A DNA stretch of 64,000 nucleotides from JAJZJT01 sp049964655 (lineage in GTDB: Bacteria > Actinomycetota > Acidimicrobiia > Acidimicrobiales > RAAP-2). The notes below the pieces were generated by a model. That model made no database searches and was not told the DNA's origin. It saw nothing but the letters and a program-made list of their open reading frames with translations. The position numbers and the translations under genes were made by a program. Shown one piece after another: positions 17,558 through 25,406 of this stretch. The stretch's first letter is position 1. Each line of letters begins with the position of its first letter. The stretch covers positions 4,335-68,334 of the forward strand of contig JBMFXC010000002.1 of NCBI GenBank assembly GCA_049964655.1. The letters run 5' to 3'.

Positions 17558-17681
17558 CCAGCCGGCCCACCTCGTGCCCGGCTCGGACCCGTGCGGCTCC
17601 ACTACCGTCGAGACGGTCGGAGGACGTAGGAGCACGACCGGGGCGTTTCGCGACCGACCATCCGACCCTGGGGGGAGCACC

Positions 17682-19010
17682 ATGACCGTGACGACAAGCG
17701 AACAAGCAGCACCGGGCGAGGAGAGCGTCCTGGCCGAGCTCGGCCGATGGCTCGAAGCCAACTGGGATCCCGACTTGACCGTCGGCGCATGGTGGGAGCG
17801 CCTCGGGCTCGCCGGCTGGTCGGCACCGACGCTCCCGGCGCACGCCTACGGACGAGAGCTGAGCCGCAACGGCGCGGTTCGCGTTGCTCAGGAGATCGCC
17901 GCGTTCGGAGCACTCGGAGCCCCGGCCGGCCTCGGGCTCCTGCTGGCAGCACCCACGATCGCCACCCACGGCACCCGCCAACAGGTCGAGACCTACGTAC
18001 GGGACATCGTGACGGGGCAGCGAGCCTGGTGCCAGCTCTTCTCCGAGCCGTCAGCGGGGTCCGACCTGGCGGGCCTGCAGACGCGCGCCGTCCGCGACGG
18101 CGACGAGTGGGTCGTGAACGGGCAGAAGGTATGGACCTCGGGCGGCCAGTACGCCGACCTCGGCATGCTGCTCGCCCGCACCGATCCCGACGTCCCCAAG
18201 CACCAGGGCATCACCTACTTCGCCGTCGACATGCACCAGCCCGGCGTGGAGGTCCGCCCACTGCGAGAGATGACCGGGCGGGCCCTGTTCAACGAGGTCT
18301 TCCTCACCGACGCCAGGGTGCCCCACGACGCCGTCATCGGCGGGGTCAACCAGGGCTGGGCGGTGGCCAACACCACGCTTGCCAACGAACGGGCCGGGCT
18401 CGGCTCAGGGGGAGGCAACGGCGCGGCGGAGGTGGCCCAGCCAGGCACCGTGGTCGGCGACCTCGAACGGCGGGCAGGCGACTTCGTGCAGGCGAACGGG
18501 CAGCGAGGCGAAAGCGCCACGCTCCGGGCCATGCGCGGCGGAGCGTCGGTCCTCATCGACCTCGCCCGTGCGCTCGACCGGCTTTCGGACCCGCTGGTAC
18601 GCCAAGGGCTCGCCCAGCTCTACACCTGGGGGGCGATCGGCCGGTTCAACAGCCTCCGCCTCAAAGCAGCCAAGGAGGCCGGCTCCGACATCCCGGGCAT
18701 GCCGAACATCGCCAAGCTCTCGATGAGCCACATCATGCGGCTCTCTCGCGACCTCGGTCTCGAGATCGCCGGTCCGGCCGGCATGCTCCACGGGTACGAC
18801 GACACCGAGCGGGCCACCCTCTCCTCCGACGTGGTCCACCCGCTCGTCAACCTGGTCACCGAGCTGGCCCTGCTCGCCCAGGCGCCGCCCATCTACGGCG
18901 GCACCGACCAGATCCAACGGAACATCATCGGGGAACGCGTCCTCGGGCTGCCCAAGGAGCCCGCCAACGACCGTGGGACCCCGTTCTCGGCGCTCCCCAA
19001 GAACGCGTGA
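17682..19010 (+). CDS. Acyl-CoA dehydrogenase, second copy
   Basis: 442-residue flavoprotein. WCQLFSEPSAGSDLAGL, EWVVNGQKVWTSG and IYGGTDQIQRNIIGERVLGLP mark the family. The catalytic-Glu position of medium-chain enzymes is Gly here too. GGGGGGAG precedes the ATG at 17682 after a 124-base spacer that may hold its own promoter. It shares its closing sequence with the dehydrogenase at 11041; in actinobacterial sterol pathways two different dehydrogenases often form a heterotetramer, so a partnership is possible. Followed by a hydrolase gene starting on its stop codon (TGATG). Confidence 0.88.
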   Translation: MTVTTSEQAAPGEESVLAELGRWLEANWDPDLTVGAWWERLGLAGWSAPTLPAHAYGRELSRNGAVRVAQEIAAFGALGAPAGLGLLLAAPTIATHGTRQQVETYVRDIVTGQRAWCQLFSEPSAGSDLAGLQTRAVRDGDEWVVNGQKVWTSGGQYADLGMLLARTDPDVPKHQGITYFAVDMHQPGVEVRPLREMTGRALFNEVFLTDARVPHDAVIGGVNQGWAVANTTLANERAGLGSGGGNGAAEVAQPGTVVGDLERRAGDFVQANGQRGESATLRAMRGGASVLIDLARALDRLSDPLVRQGLAQLYTWGAIGRFNSLRLKAAKEAGSDIPGMPNIAKLSMSHIMRLSRDLGLEIAGPAGMLHGYDDTERATLSSDVVHPLVNLVTELALLAQAPPIYGGTDQIQRNIIGERVLGLPKEPANDRGTPFSALPKNA

Positions 19011-20248
19011 TGGCCAACGTCACCTGGGAGACCGAGGCGGACCCTGTGGCAGCGGGCATGGACGCCGAGCGCCTCGAACGACTCACCGAGCACTTCCGCA
19101 CCCGCTACGTCGAGCCCGGCAAGCTGCCGGGGTGCCAGCTGGTCGTGGCCCGGGGAGGCGTCGTCGCGTATGCCCGTTCCCTCGGCCTGAGCGACCGGGA
19201 GCGGCAGCGCGAGGTCGAAGCCGGCACGATCTGGCGCATCTACTCGATGACCAAGCCGCTCACCTCGATCGCCCTCATGCAACGCTACGAGCAGGGCGAC
19301 TTCCTCCTCACCGACCCGGTGTCCCGCTTCATCCCTGAGTGGAGCGACCTGAAGGTCGAGATCACCTCGGAGGACGGGAGCACGCGCCTGGTGGAGCCCG
19401 AACGTCCCATGAACGTGCGCGACGCGCTCATGCACACGACTGGGCTGGCCGGCGCCGTGGTGCCGAGCCACCCGCTCGACTACCGCTACGCCAAGGCCGT
19501 CCAGGAGCAGCGCTCGGGCATGACCCTCGAACGGGCCTGCACGATGCTCGCCGAGTACCCCCTCAAGTTCCATCCCGGCACACGATGGAACTACGGGCTG
19601 TCCACTGACGTCTGCGCCCGGCTGGTGGAGGTCCTCTCCGGAACGCGCTTCGACCACTATCTGGCCGACGAGATCCTCGCTCCCCTCGGCATGCACGACA
19701 CCGGGTTCGTCGTGCCCGACGAGGCCTCCGAGCGGTTCGCCGCCTGCTACGCCTACCGCAAGGGAGCGGAACCGGCACTCCTCGACGACCCGGAGACGAG
19801 TGCCTACCGCCGTCAACGCTCGTACCTATCGGGCGCCGGTGGGCTGGTGTCGACCACCGGCGACTACCTTCGCTTCTGTCAGATGTTGGTGGCAGGGGGA
19901 ACGCTGGAAGGCCGACGCGTCATCGGCCGCAAGACGCTCGAGCTCATGACCGCCAACCACCTTCCCGGCGGGACAGACCTCCGCCACCTGGCCACCGGCG
20001 GCTTCGGCGAGTCGGGCTTCGACGGCGTTGGCTTCGGCCTCGGCTTTGCCGTCAACCTCGGACCTACCGCCACCGCCGGCGTCGGATCAGCCGGCGAGTA
20101 CTCGTGGGGCGGTGCCGCCAGCACGGCGTTCTTCGTCGATCCCGCCGAGGAGCTGACGGCGGTCTTCATGACCCAGCTCATGCCCTCGACGTGCTACCCC
20201 ATCCGCTCGCAACTGCGGTCCCTCGTCTACCAGGCCATCGCCGACTGA
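19010..20248 (+). CDS. Class-C beta-lactamase-fold serine hydrolase (esterase-like)
   Basis: 412-residue hydrolase of the EstB/penicillin-binding fold. The catalytic S-x-x-K is SMTK at residues 79-82; the conserved Tyr is Y195 in RWNYGLSTD. No signal peptide, so cytoplasmic, which argues for an esterase or lactonase over cell-wall work. The start ATG overlaps the dehydrogenase stop as TGATG; coupling places it in the acyl-CoA operon, where it may hydrolyse an ester intermediate. The operon ends here, followed by two tandem hairpins. Confidence 0.85.
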   Translation: MANVTWETEADPVAAGMDAERLERLTEHFRTRYVEPGKLPGCQLVVARGGVVAYARSLGLSDRERQREVEAGTIWRIYSMTKPLTSIALMQRYEQGDFLLTDPVSRFIPEWSDLKVEITSEDGSTRLVEPERPMNVRDALMHTTGLAGAVVPSHPLDYRYAKAVQEQRSGMTLERACTMLAEYPLKFHPGTRWNYGLSTDVCARLVEVLSGTRFDHYLADEILAPLGMHDTGFVVPDEASERFAACYAYRKGAEPALLDDPETSAYRRQRSYLSGAGGLVSTTGDYLRFCQMLVAGGTLEGRRVIGRKTLELMTANHLPGGTDLRHLATGGFGESGFDGVGFGLGFAVNLGPTATAGVGSAGEYSWGGAASTAFFVDPAEELTAVFMTQLMPSTCYPIRSQLRSLVYQAIAD

Positions 20249-20260
20249 CCGCTCGATGCT

Positions 20261-20329
20261 GCCCCCACCGTGGCCGGTGGCGTGGCGCGCTGCTGCCCCC
20301 CACCGTGGCCGGTGGCGTGGCGCGCTGCC
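20261..20329. terminator. Tandem 34/35-bp repeat, each unit a GC hairpin
   Basis: Two near-identical units (20261-20294 and 20295-20329), each holding CCACCG-TGGC-CGGTGG, a 6-bp stem with a 4-base loop. They start 12 bases after the hydrolase stop. No T-run follows, so this is a terminator-like or mRNA-end structure without a classical U tract. Confidence 0.45.
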
Positions 20330-20351
20330 ATCGTTTCGGCGAGGCGACTGG

Positions 20352-20647
20352 TAGCATGGCTTGGCCCGTGAATGCCGACCAGCGAAGGAGGTGAGCCAGG
20401 TGAGATCGGAACCCCCCAGTACCTGGCGTTCTCCGTCGCTCTCGTCGCCTCGGGCCTGACAGCGCCGTAACCGGCCCCCGGCCAACCACCGGCCGCACGG
20501 TGTCGCGTCGGTCGACCACCTGAGCGCCGACTCCGTCGGAGAGCGTCCTGCTGCGCACTGCGCGTGCACTCTCGTGCCGCCTGCTGCCGCGTACCGCACA
20601 CCCCTTGTGACTGCGCTTCGTCGCGCTCCTCGAGAAGGAGTCCTCCC
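20352..20647 (+). promoter_or_regulatory. Promoter -10 candidate and about 280-base leader of the Nramp-like gene
   Basis: A TAGCAT box (20352-20357) precedes a GTG-started short frame, then a very strong ribosome site (20385-20394) and a second short frame (20400-20459). The rest of the leader holds no longer gene. The length and short frames point to regulation in the leader. No known metal riboswitch consensus was recognised. Confidence 0.4.
20400..20459 (+). CDS. Candidate 19-residue leader peptide
   Basis: GTG-started frame VRSEPPSTWRSPSLSSPRA preceded by AAGGAGGTGA at 5-6 bases, the best ribosome site in this region. It sits about 190 bases before the Nramp-like gene. The early E-P-P and further prolines resemble leader peptides whose translation is sensitive to magnesium, such as MgtL. 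A preceding short frame (20356-20394, MAWPVNADQRRR) stops inside this ribosome site. Real expression is unproven. Confidence 0.35.
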   Translation: MRSEPPSTWRSPSLSSPRA

Positions 20648-22450
20648 ATGCCCTTCAACGCGCTCGCACCACCCGGCCGGCCCCGCCGCCGGACCTCCAT
20701 CCCCACCTCCCCGGCGACGTCCACGGCCCGGCCGGAGCTCGCCAGGAAGCGTCCTGTCCGGTCCGAGGCAGGACAGCCGGCTGCCCACCTGCGTGCGGAT
20801 CCCACCCCCGACGCTGCTTCGGCCGTCCTCGACGCCGCGCACATCGGCGACATCGAGGGGTCGTTCGGCACCATCTCGATGCACGACCACGCTCCTCGGA
20901 ACGGGTGGCGTAGCCGCATCCTGGCGTTGGCCGCCATCATGGGGCCCGGCCTCATCGTCATGGTCGGCGACAACGACGCCGGCGGCGTCCAGACCTACAC
21001 CCAGGCCGGCCAGCGATACGGCACGTCGCTCCTGTGGGTCCTGATCGGCTTGTTCGTCGTCCTCTACGTGGCCCAGGAGATGGTCACGCGGCTCGGGGCC
21101 GTGACCGGAGTGGGTCACGCACGGCTCATCAAGGAGCGCTTCGGCCGTTCGTGGAACGTCTTTTCGGTCGTCGACCTGTTCGTGCTCAACTTCCTCACCC
21201 TCTTGACCGAGTTCATCGGCGTCCGGTTCGCCTTTGCCTACTTCGGGATCTCGCAGTACCTGAGCGTCCCTGCCGCCGCCGTGCTCCTCTTCTCCTTCGC
21301 CGCCACCGGGAGGTTCCGCCGCTGGGAGCGCTTCATGCTGCTGCTGGTCGTGGCCAGCCTCGTCGTCATCCCCTGCTTCTTCCTCGCCCACCCCGCGGCA
21401 GGGCCGATCCTGCGCGGGTTCGTGCCGGGGGTGCGTGGTGGGATCACCGGTTCGGCCATCCTCTTGATCGTGGCCGTGGTCGGGACGACCGTCGCCCCCT
21501 GGCAGTTGTTCTTCCAGCAGTCGAACATCGTGGACAAGCGGATCACCCCCCGCTGGCTCTCCTACGAGCGCACCGAGACCTTCCTCGGGGCCATCCTCAC
21601 CACGGTCGCGGCCGGCGCCATGATCGCCTTCGCCGCCTTCGCCCTCGGGCATACGAAGGCCTTCGGTCCCTCGGCGACCTATCTCGACTCCGGCTGGTTC
21701 GACAGCGCCATCCGCTCCACCCTCGGGCCGCTGGCCGGAGCACTCGCCGCCGTCATGCTGCTCGTCGCCGCCCTCCTCGGCGCCGGTGCGGTATCGCTCT
21801 CGACCTCCTACGCCTTCGGCGACACGTTCAACCGACGTCACTCGCTGCACCGCGGCGTCCGCTCCGCCCCGGGCTTCTACGGCGCCTACGCCGCGCAGAT
21901 CGCTGCCGCCTGTGCCGTCGTGCTGGTGGGCAGCAACCAACTGCTCGGGGTCCTCACCCAGTACGTCCAGGTGTTGGCCGGCATCCTGTTGCCCTCGGCG
22001 ATCGTCTTTCTGGTGCTGCTGTGCAACGACACCGAGGTGCTCGGCCCCTGGGTGAACACCACCTGGCAGAACGTGCTCGACTTCACGATCATCGCCGTGC
22101 TCGTCGTGCTCTCGATGGTCCTCGTCGTCTCGACGCTGTTCACCTCCGTCAACGCGGTGGTCCTGACCGAAGTGCTCTTCGCCGTCGCCGGTGCCGGCGG
22201 CGTGCTCGTCGTCGCCCCGCTCGCCCTGCGGGCACGGCGCCGTGCCGCCAACGCGGCCGGGACCGCCGCCACCGGTCGGGCAGCGGTCCGGCACCTCGAC
22301 CGAGAGACCTGGCGGATGCCGCCCCTGCACCTGCTCGGACACCCCACCCTGTCGACCGGACGACGCGTCGGGCTCATCACCCTGCGCTGCTACCTCGTCG
22401 CCTCGGCTGCCCTCGTCGCCGTCCGGGTGTTCGCCTCGTTCGTCCACTGA
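20648..22450 (+). CDS. Nramp-family transporter lacking the canonical metal motifs
   Basis: Inner-membrane divalent-cation transporter-like protein, 600 aa, with about eleven to twelve membrane segments after an unusual hydrophilic head of about 95 residues. GAAGGAG precedes the ATG at 20648. The TM1 motif, D-P-G-N in MntH, reads VGDNDAGGVQTY; the TM6 motif, M-P-H, reads VAPWQLFFQQS. Loss of the metal-binding Met and His is known in the Nramp-related magnesium transporters, so magnesium or another non-soft cation is more likely than Mn/Fe. Single gene; regulation probably through the long leader. Confidence 0.82.
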   Translation: MPFNALAPPGRPRRRTSIPTSPATSTARPELARKRPVRSEAGQPAAHLRADPTPDAASAVLDAAHIGDIEGSFGTISMHDHAPRNGWRSRILALAAIMGPGLIVMVGDNDAGGVQTYTQAGQRYGTSLLWVLIGLFVVLYVAQEMVTRLGAVTGVGHARLIKERFGRSWNVFSVVDLFVLNFLTLLTEFIGVRFAFAYFGISQYLSVPAAAVLLFSFAATGRFRRWERFMLLLVVASLVVIPCFFLAHPAAGPILRGFVPGVRGGITGSAILLIVAVVGTTVAPWQLFFQQSNIVDKRITPRWLSYERTETFLGAILTTVAAGAMIAFAAFALGHTKAFGPSATYLDSGWFDSAIRSTLGPLAGALAAVMLLVAALLGAGAVSLSTSYAFGDTFNRRHSLHRGVRSAPGFYGAYAAQIAAACAVVLVGSNQLLGVLTQYVQVLAGILLPSAIVFLVLLCNDTEVLGPWVNTTWQNVLDFTIIAVLVVLSMVLVVSTLFTSVNAVVLTEVLFAVAGAGGVLVVAPLALRARRRAANAAGTAATGRAAVRHLDRETWRMPPLHLLGHPTLSTGRRVGLITLRCYLVASAALVAVRVFASFVH

Positions 22451-22478
22451 CCGGCCGACGCCACCCTGCCCATCCTGC

Positions 22479-23321
22479 TCACCCCGCCTGGGTCGTCCGC
22501 TCCGCCCGACCACCCAAGGCCGGGTGCCTGCGGGCGAGCAGGGGGAGGAGGACGGAGTGCGGGGCCAGTCGGGCCGCCGTGGTGAGCACCCGGTTGGCAG
22601 CGCCCGGAACAACCAGGGCTCGGTCGGCATCGAGGCCGTCGACGGCGACCCGGGCCACCGTCTCCGGGGCGACCCACAGCGGACGCGGGACGACGCCCTC
22701 GAGGTCGGCGTCGGACCACCCGGCTGCCTGGGCGAACTCGGTGGCCACCGGTCCCGGGCACAGCGCGGTCACGGTCACCCCCCGATCGTGCACCTCGGCC
22801 CGGAGCGCCTCGGTGTAGGAGAGGACGAACGCCTTGCTCGCCGCGTAGCCGGCCTGACCGGGCAGGGGCTGGAAGGCGGCAGTCGAGGCGACGTTCAGGA
22901 CCGCCCCCCGGCGCCGCTCCACCATGCCGGCGACCGCCCGGGTGCAGAGGTCGACTACCGCTTCGACGTTGGTCCGCACCATCGCCACCTCGTCCTCGGC
23001 AACGGCACCGTGCACTGGCCCGAACGTCGTGAACCCGGCGTCGTTGACCAGCACGTCGACGGCCAGGCCGCGGTCGGCCAGCTCGGGAAGGAGCCGGGCT
23101 CGCTGGTCGGGGTCGGCCACGTCGCACACCACGACCTCGGCACGGACGCGGTGGCGCTCTGTCAGCTCACCGGCGAGCGCGTCGAGCCGGTCGCGCCGTC
23201 GGGCCACGAGCGTGACGCCGTGGCCGCGGGAAGCGAGCTCGCCGGCGATGGCCGCTCCGATGCCCGACGACGCTCCGGTGACGAGGCTGGTGCGGTCGGG
23301 TCGGGGCGTAGGGAGCGTCAT
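22479..23321 (-). CDS. Classical short-chain dehydrogenase/reductase
   Basis: 280-residue NAD(P)-dependent oxidoreductase. TGASSGIG (cofactor loop) near residue 15, then NDAGF, catalytic Ser in NVASTAAF and Y-x-x-x-K in YAASKAF. RRR after the second strand suggests NADPH. A basic, hydrophobic C-terminal extension (LTTAARLAPHSVLLPLLARR) resembles membrane-associating SDRs. The ATG at 23321 lacks a ribosome site but has TACGCT ending six bases upstream, so a leaderless transcript is likely. Convergent with the Nramp-like gene with 28 bases between. Confidence 0.87.
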   Translation of the reverse strand: MTLPTPRPDRTSLVTGASSGIGAAIAGELASRGHGVTLVARRRDRLDALAGELTERHRVRAEVVVCDVADPDQRARLLPELADRGLAVDVLVNDAGFTTFGPVHGAVAEDEVAMVRTNVEAVVDLCTRAVAGMVERRRGAVLNVASTAAFQPLPGQAGYAASKAFVLSYTEALRAEVHDRGVTVTALCPGPVATEFAQAAGWSDADLEGVVPRPLWVAPETVARVAVDGLDADRALVVPGAANRVLTTAARLAPHSVLLPLLARRHPALGGRAERTTQAG

Positions 23322-23390
23322 GGTCGTAGCGTATGCACCGACGCAGAAGTCGGCTCCGGGCGGCCCGGTCCGTGCCGCTACCATGACGCG

Positions 23391-25294
23391 GTGCCCGAGG
23401 ACGACGTGCCGGTCCGGCGCTCGGACGACGCCGCCCCTCCTGGCTCCGACAGGCCCGGCAGCGGGCCCGGCAGCGGGCCNNNNNNNNNNNNNNNNNNNNN
23501 NNNNNNNNNNNNNNNNNNNNNNNNNNNNNNNNNNNNNNNNNNNNNNNNNNNNNNNNNNNNNNNNNNNNNNNNNNNNNNNGGCCCGGCAGCGGGCCCGGCA
23601 GCGGGCCTCACCTCCCCCGGCGCCGCTTCCTCGCTGGAGCAGCGGCGGCCGGTGCCGTCGCCGTGGTGGCGGGCGTCGTCGGCGACCTGGCGGGTCGTCC
23701 GTCGGCGAACCGCGTGCCCGCCCGCCCCCGTCGGGTGCGGCCGTCGCCGAGGTCACCGGAGGTGGCCGACACCCGGACGCCGGACGGGGTGGTCCTCCCC
23801 GTGTCTTCGGCCATCGTCGCCGAGAACGCCAAGCCGGGAGCTGCCTGGTGGGTGACGACCCCTCAGCAACCCGGAGACATCTGGGGCTACGCCAGCACCA
23901 CGAGTGCCGTCCAGGGCGACGACGTCACCCTGTTCGTGTCGACCACTGCCCCCCACTTCCACGTGGAGGCCTATCGGATGGGCTACTACCAGGGCATCGG
24001 TGGCCGGCTTGTCTGGCAGTCCGACGAGGTCACCGGCGCCATCCAGGCCCCGCCCACGGTGGTGGCACCGACCAACACCGTCGAGTGCCACTGGACGCCC
24101 TCGCTCACGATCCGGATCGACCCCACGTGGCCGCCCGGTGCGTACCTGCTCAAACTGGTCGGCCCCACCGGGCAGCAACAGTTCGTCCCCCTGTGCGTGC
24201 GCGACGACCAGTCGACCGCCGCCGTCGTCCTCCTCCACTGCGTGACGACCTGGCAGGCGTACAACCGGTGGGGCGGCTACAGCCTCTACTACGGCAACAC
24301 CGGAGGAAAGCTCACCTTCACCCACGCCCCCGGGGGCGGCGACTACCAGAACCGGGCGCGCATCGTCTCCTTCGACCGGCCCTACGACTGGGACTGGGCC
24401 TCGGGTGCGGCCGACTTCGTCGGCAACGAGCTCCCGGTGGTGTTCCACGCCGAGAAGCTCGGCCTCGACGTCACCAACTGGACGGACATCGACCTCCACG
24501 CGCGAGGCGACCTGCTGGCCCGCCACCGGGCCCTGGTCAGCCTGGGGCACGACGAGTACTGGTCGTACGAGATGCGCGCTGCGGCCCGGGCTGCCCTCGA
24601 CGCCGGGGTCAACCTGGCCTTCCTCGGGGCGAACGCCTGCTACCGGCAGATCCGCCTCGATGCCACCGCCATCGGGCCCCACCGTCACCAGGTCTGCTAC
24701 AAGTCGGCCGCCGAAGACCCCTTCACCGGCCACGACAACGCTCGGGTCACCGTCAACTGGCCTGAGCCGCCGGTCAATCGACCGGAGAGCAGCCTGATCG
24801 GCGACATGTACCAGGACATCGGGGCGGTGGCCGACCTGGTGGTCACCGACGCCTCGGCGTGGTTGTTCGCGGGGACCGGGCTCACCTCCGGACAACACCT
24901 GGCCAAGGTGGTCGTCGGCGAGTTCGACCGGTACGTGCCCGGCGGTGCCGGCCCCGCCAACTGCGACGTCCTCGCCCACTCGCTCGTGGCCAACCGGGGC
25001 GGCAACTACTCCGACGTCACCTGGTACACGGTCCCCGGCGGAGGCGGGGTGTTCGCCTCGGGGAACGCGTCCTGGGTCGGCAACCTCGTCCAGCCCTCGC
25101 TCATCCCCTTGAACGTCCTCCCACCGGCAAACCCAGCCAATGCAGAGGCGCTGGTGCGCATGACCGAGAACCTCTACGGGGTCATCGCCCTCGGGCCGGC
25201 CAGCGCCACCCAGCCCTCCCAAGGCACCTGGCGGGCCGCCTACGGCGTCCGTGCACCGACGCTGCCGGGGCCCAGCCAGGCCGTCGGCGCGTGA
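23391..25294 (+). CDS. Tat-exported N,N-dimethylformamidase large-subunit-like protein (contains assembly gap)
   Basis: The frame starts at GTG 23391 (VPEDDVPVRRSDD), runs into a PGSG repeat interrupted by 100 N, and resumes in the same PGSG frame directly before a Tat signal (PRRRFLAGAAAAG) near 23606. The true length is unknown because of the gap. The mature part, about 530 residues, matches the dimethylformamidase-beta-like family: AYRMGYYQGIGGRLVW, TTWQAYNRWGGYSLY, VSFDRPYDWDW and LVSLGHDEYWSYEM. In characterised members a Tyr/Glu set binds iron for amide hydrolysis. Next to envelope glycosyltransferases it may act on a surface amide or sugar. Substrate unknown. Confidence 0.78.
23457..23607. 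repeat. 12-nt in-frame repeat (Pro-Gly-Ser-Gly) around an assembly gap
   Basis: Copies of the 12-nt unit GGCAGCGGGCCC flank both sides of the gap: about two before 23480 and about two after 23579. They encode PGSG repeats ahead of the Tat signal. Copy number is undetermined. Confidence 0.9.
23480..23579. other. Assembly gap, 100 N
   Basis: Exactly 100 undetermined bases within the PGSG-coding repeat; a placeholder, so the downstream reading frame must not be inferred by counting through it. Confidence 0.98.
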
Positions 25295-25406
25295 GCACCG
25301 CCTGGGCGGGTGCGCCCACACGACGTCGGCAGGCCCGCTCCTGCGTCCGCCACACCCGGGCGGTGCGGCGTCGTTCGCGAGTGCGGCGGGGCCGCCTCCC
25401 CAGACC

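Noticed and set aside
20352..20647. M-box, yybP-ykoY or ykkC riboswitch before the Nramp-like gene
   Set aside because: I could not match the conserved core segments of any of these by eye; a covariance-model search would settle it.
23383..23479. ATG at 23383 as the start of the amidase-like gene
   Set aside because: It is in a different frame and encodes PAAG repeats; the GTG at 23391 gives PGSG, which matches the frame that runs into the Tat signal after the gap.
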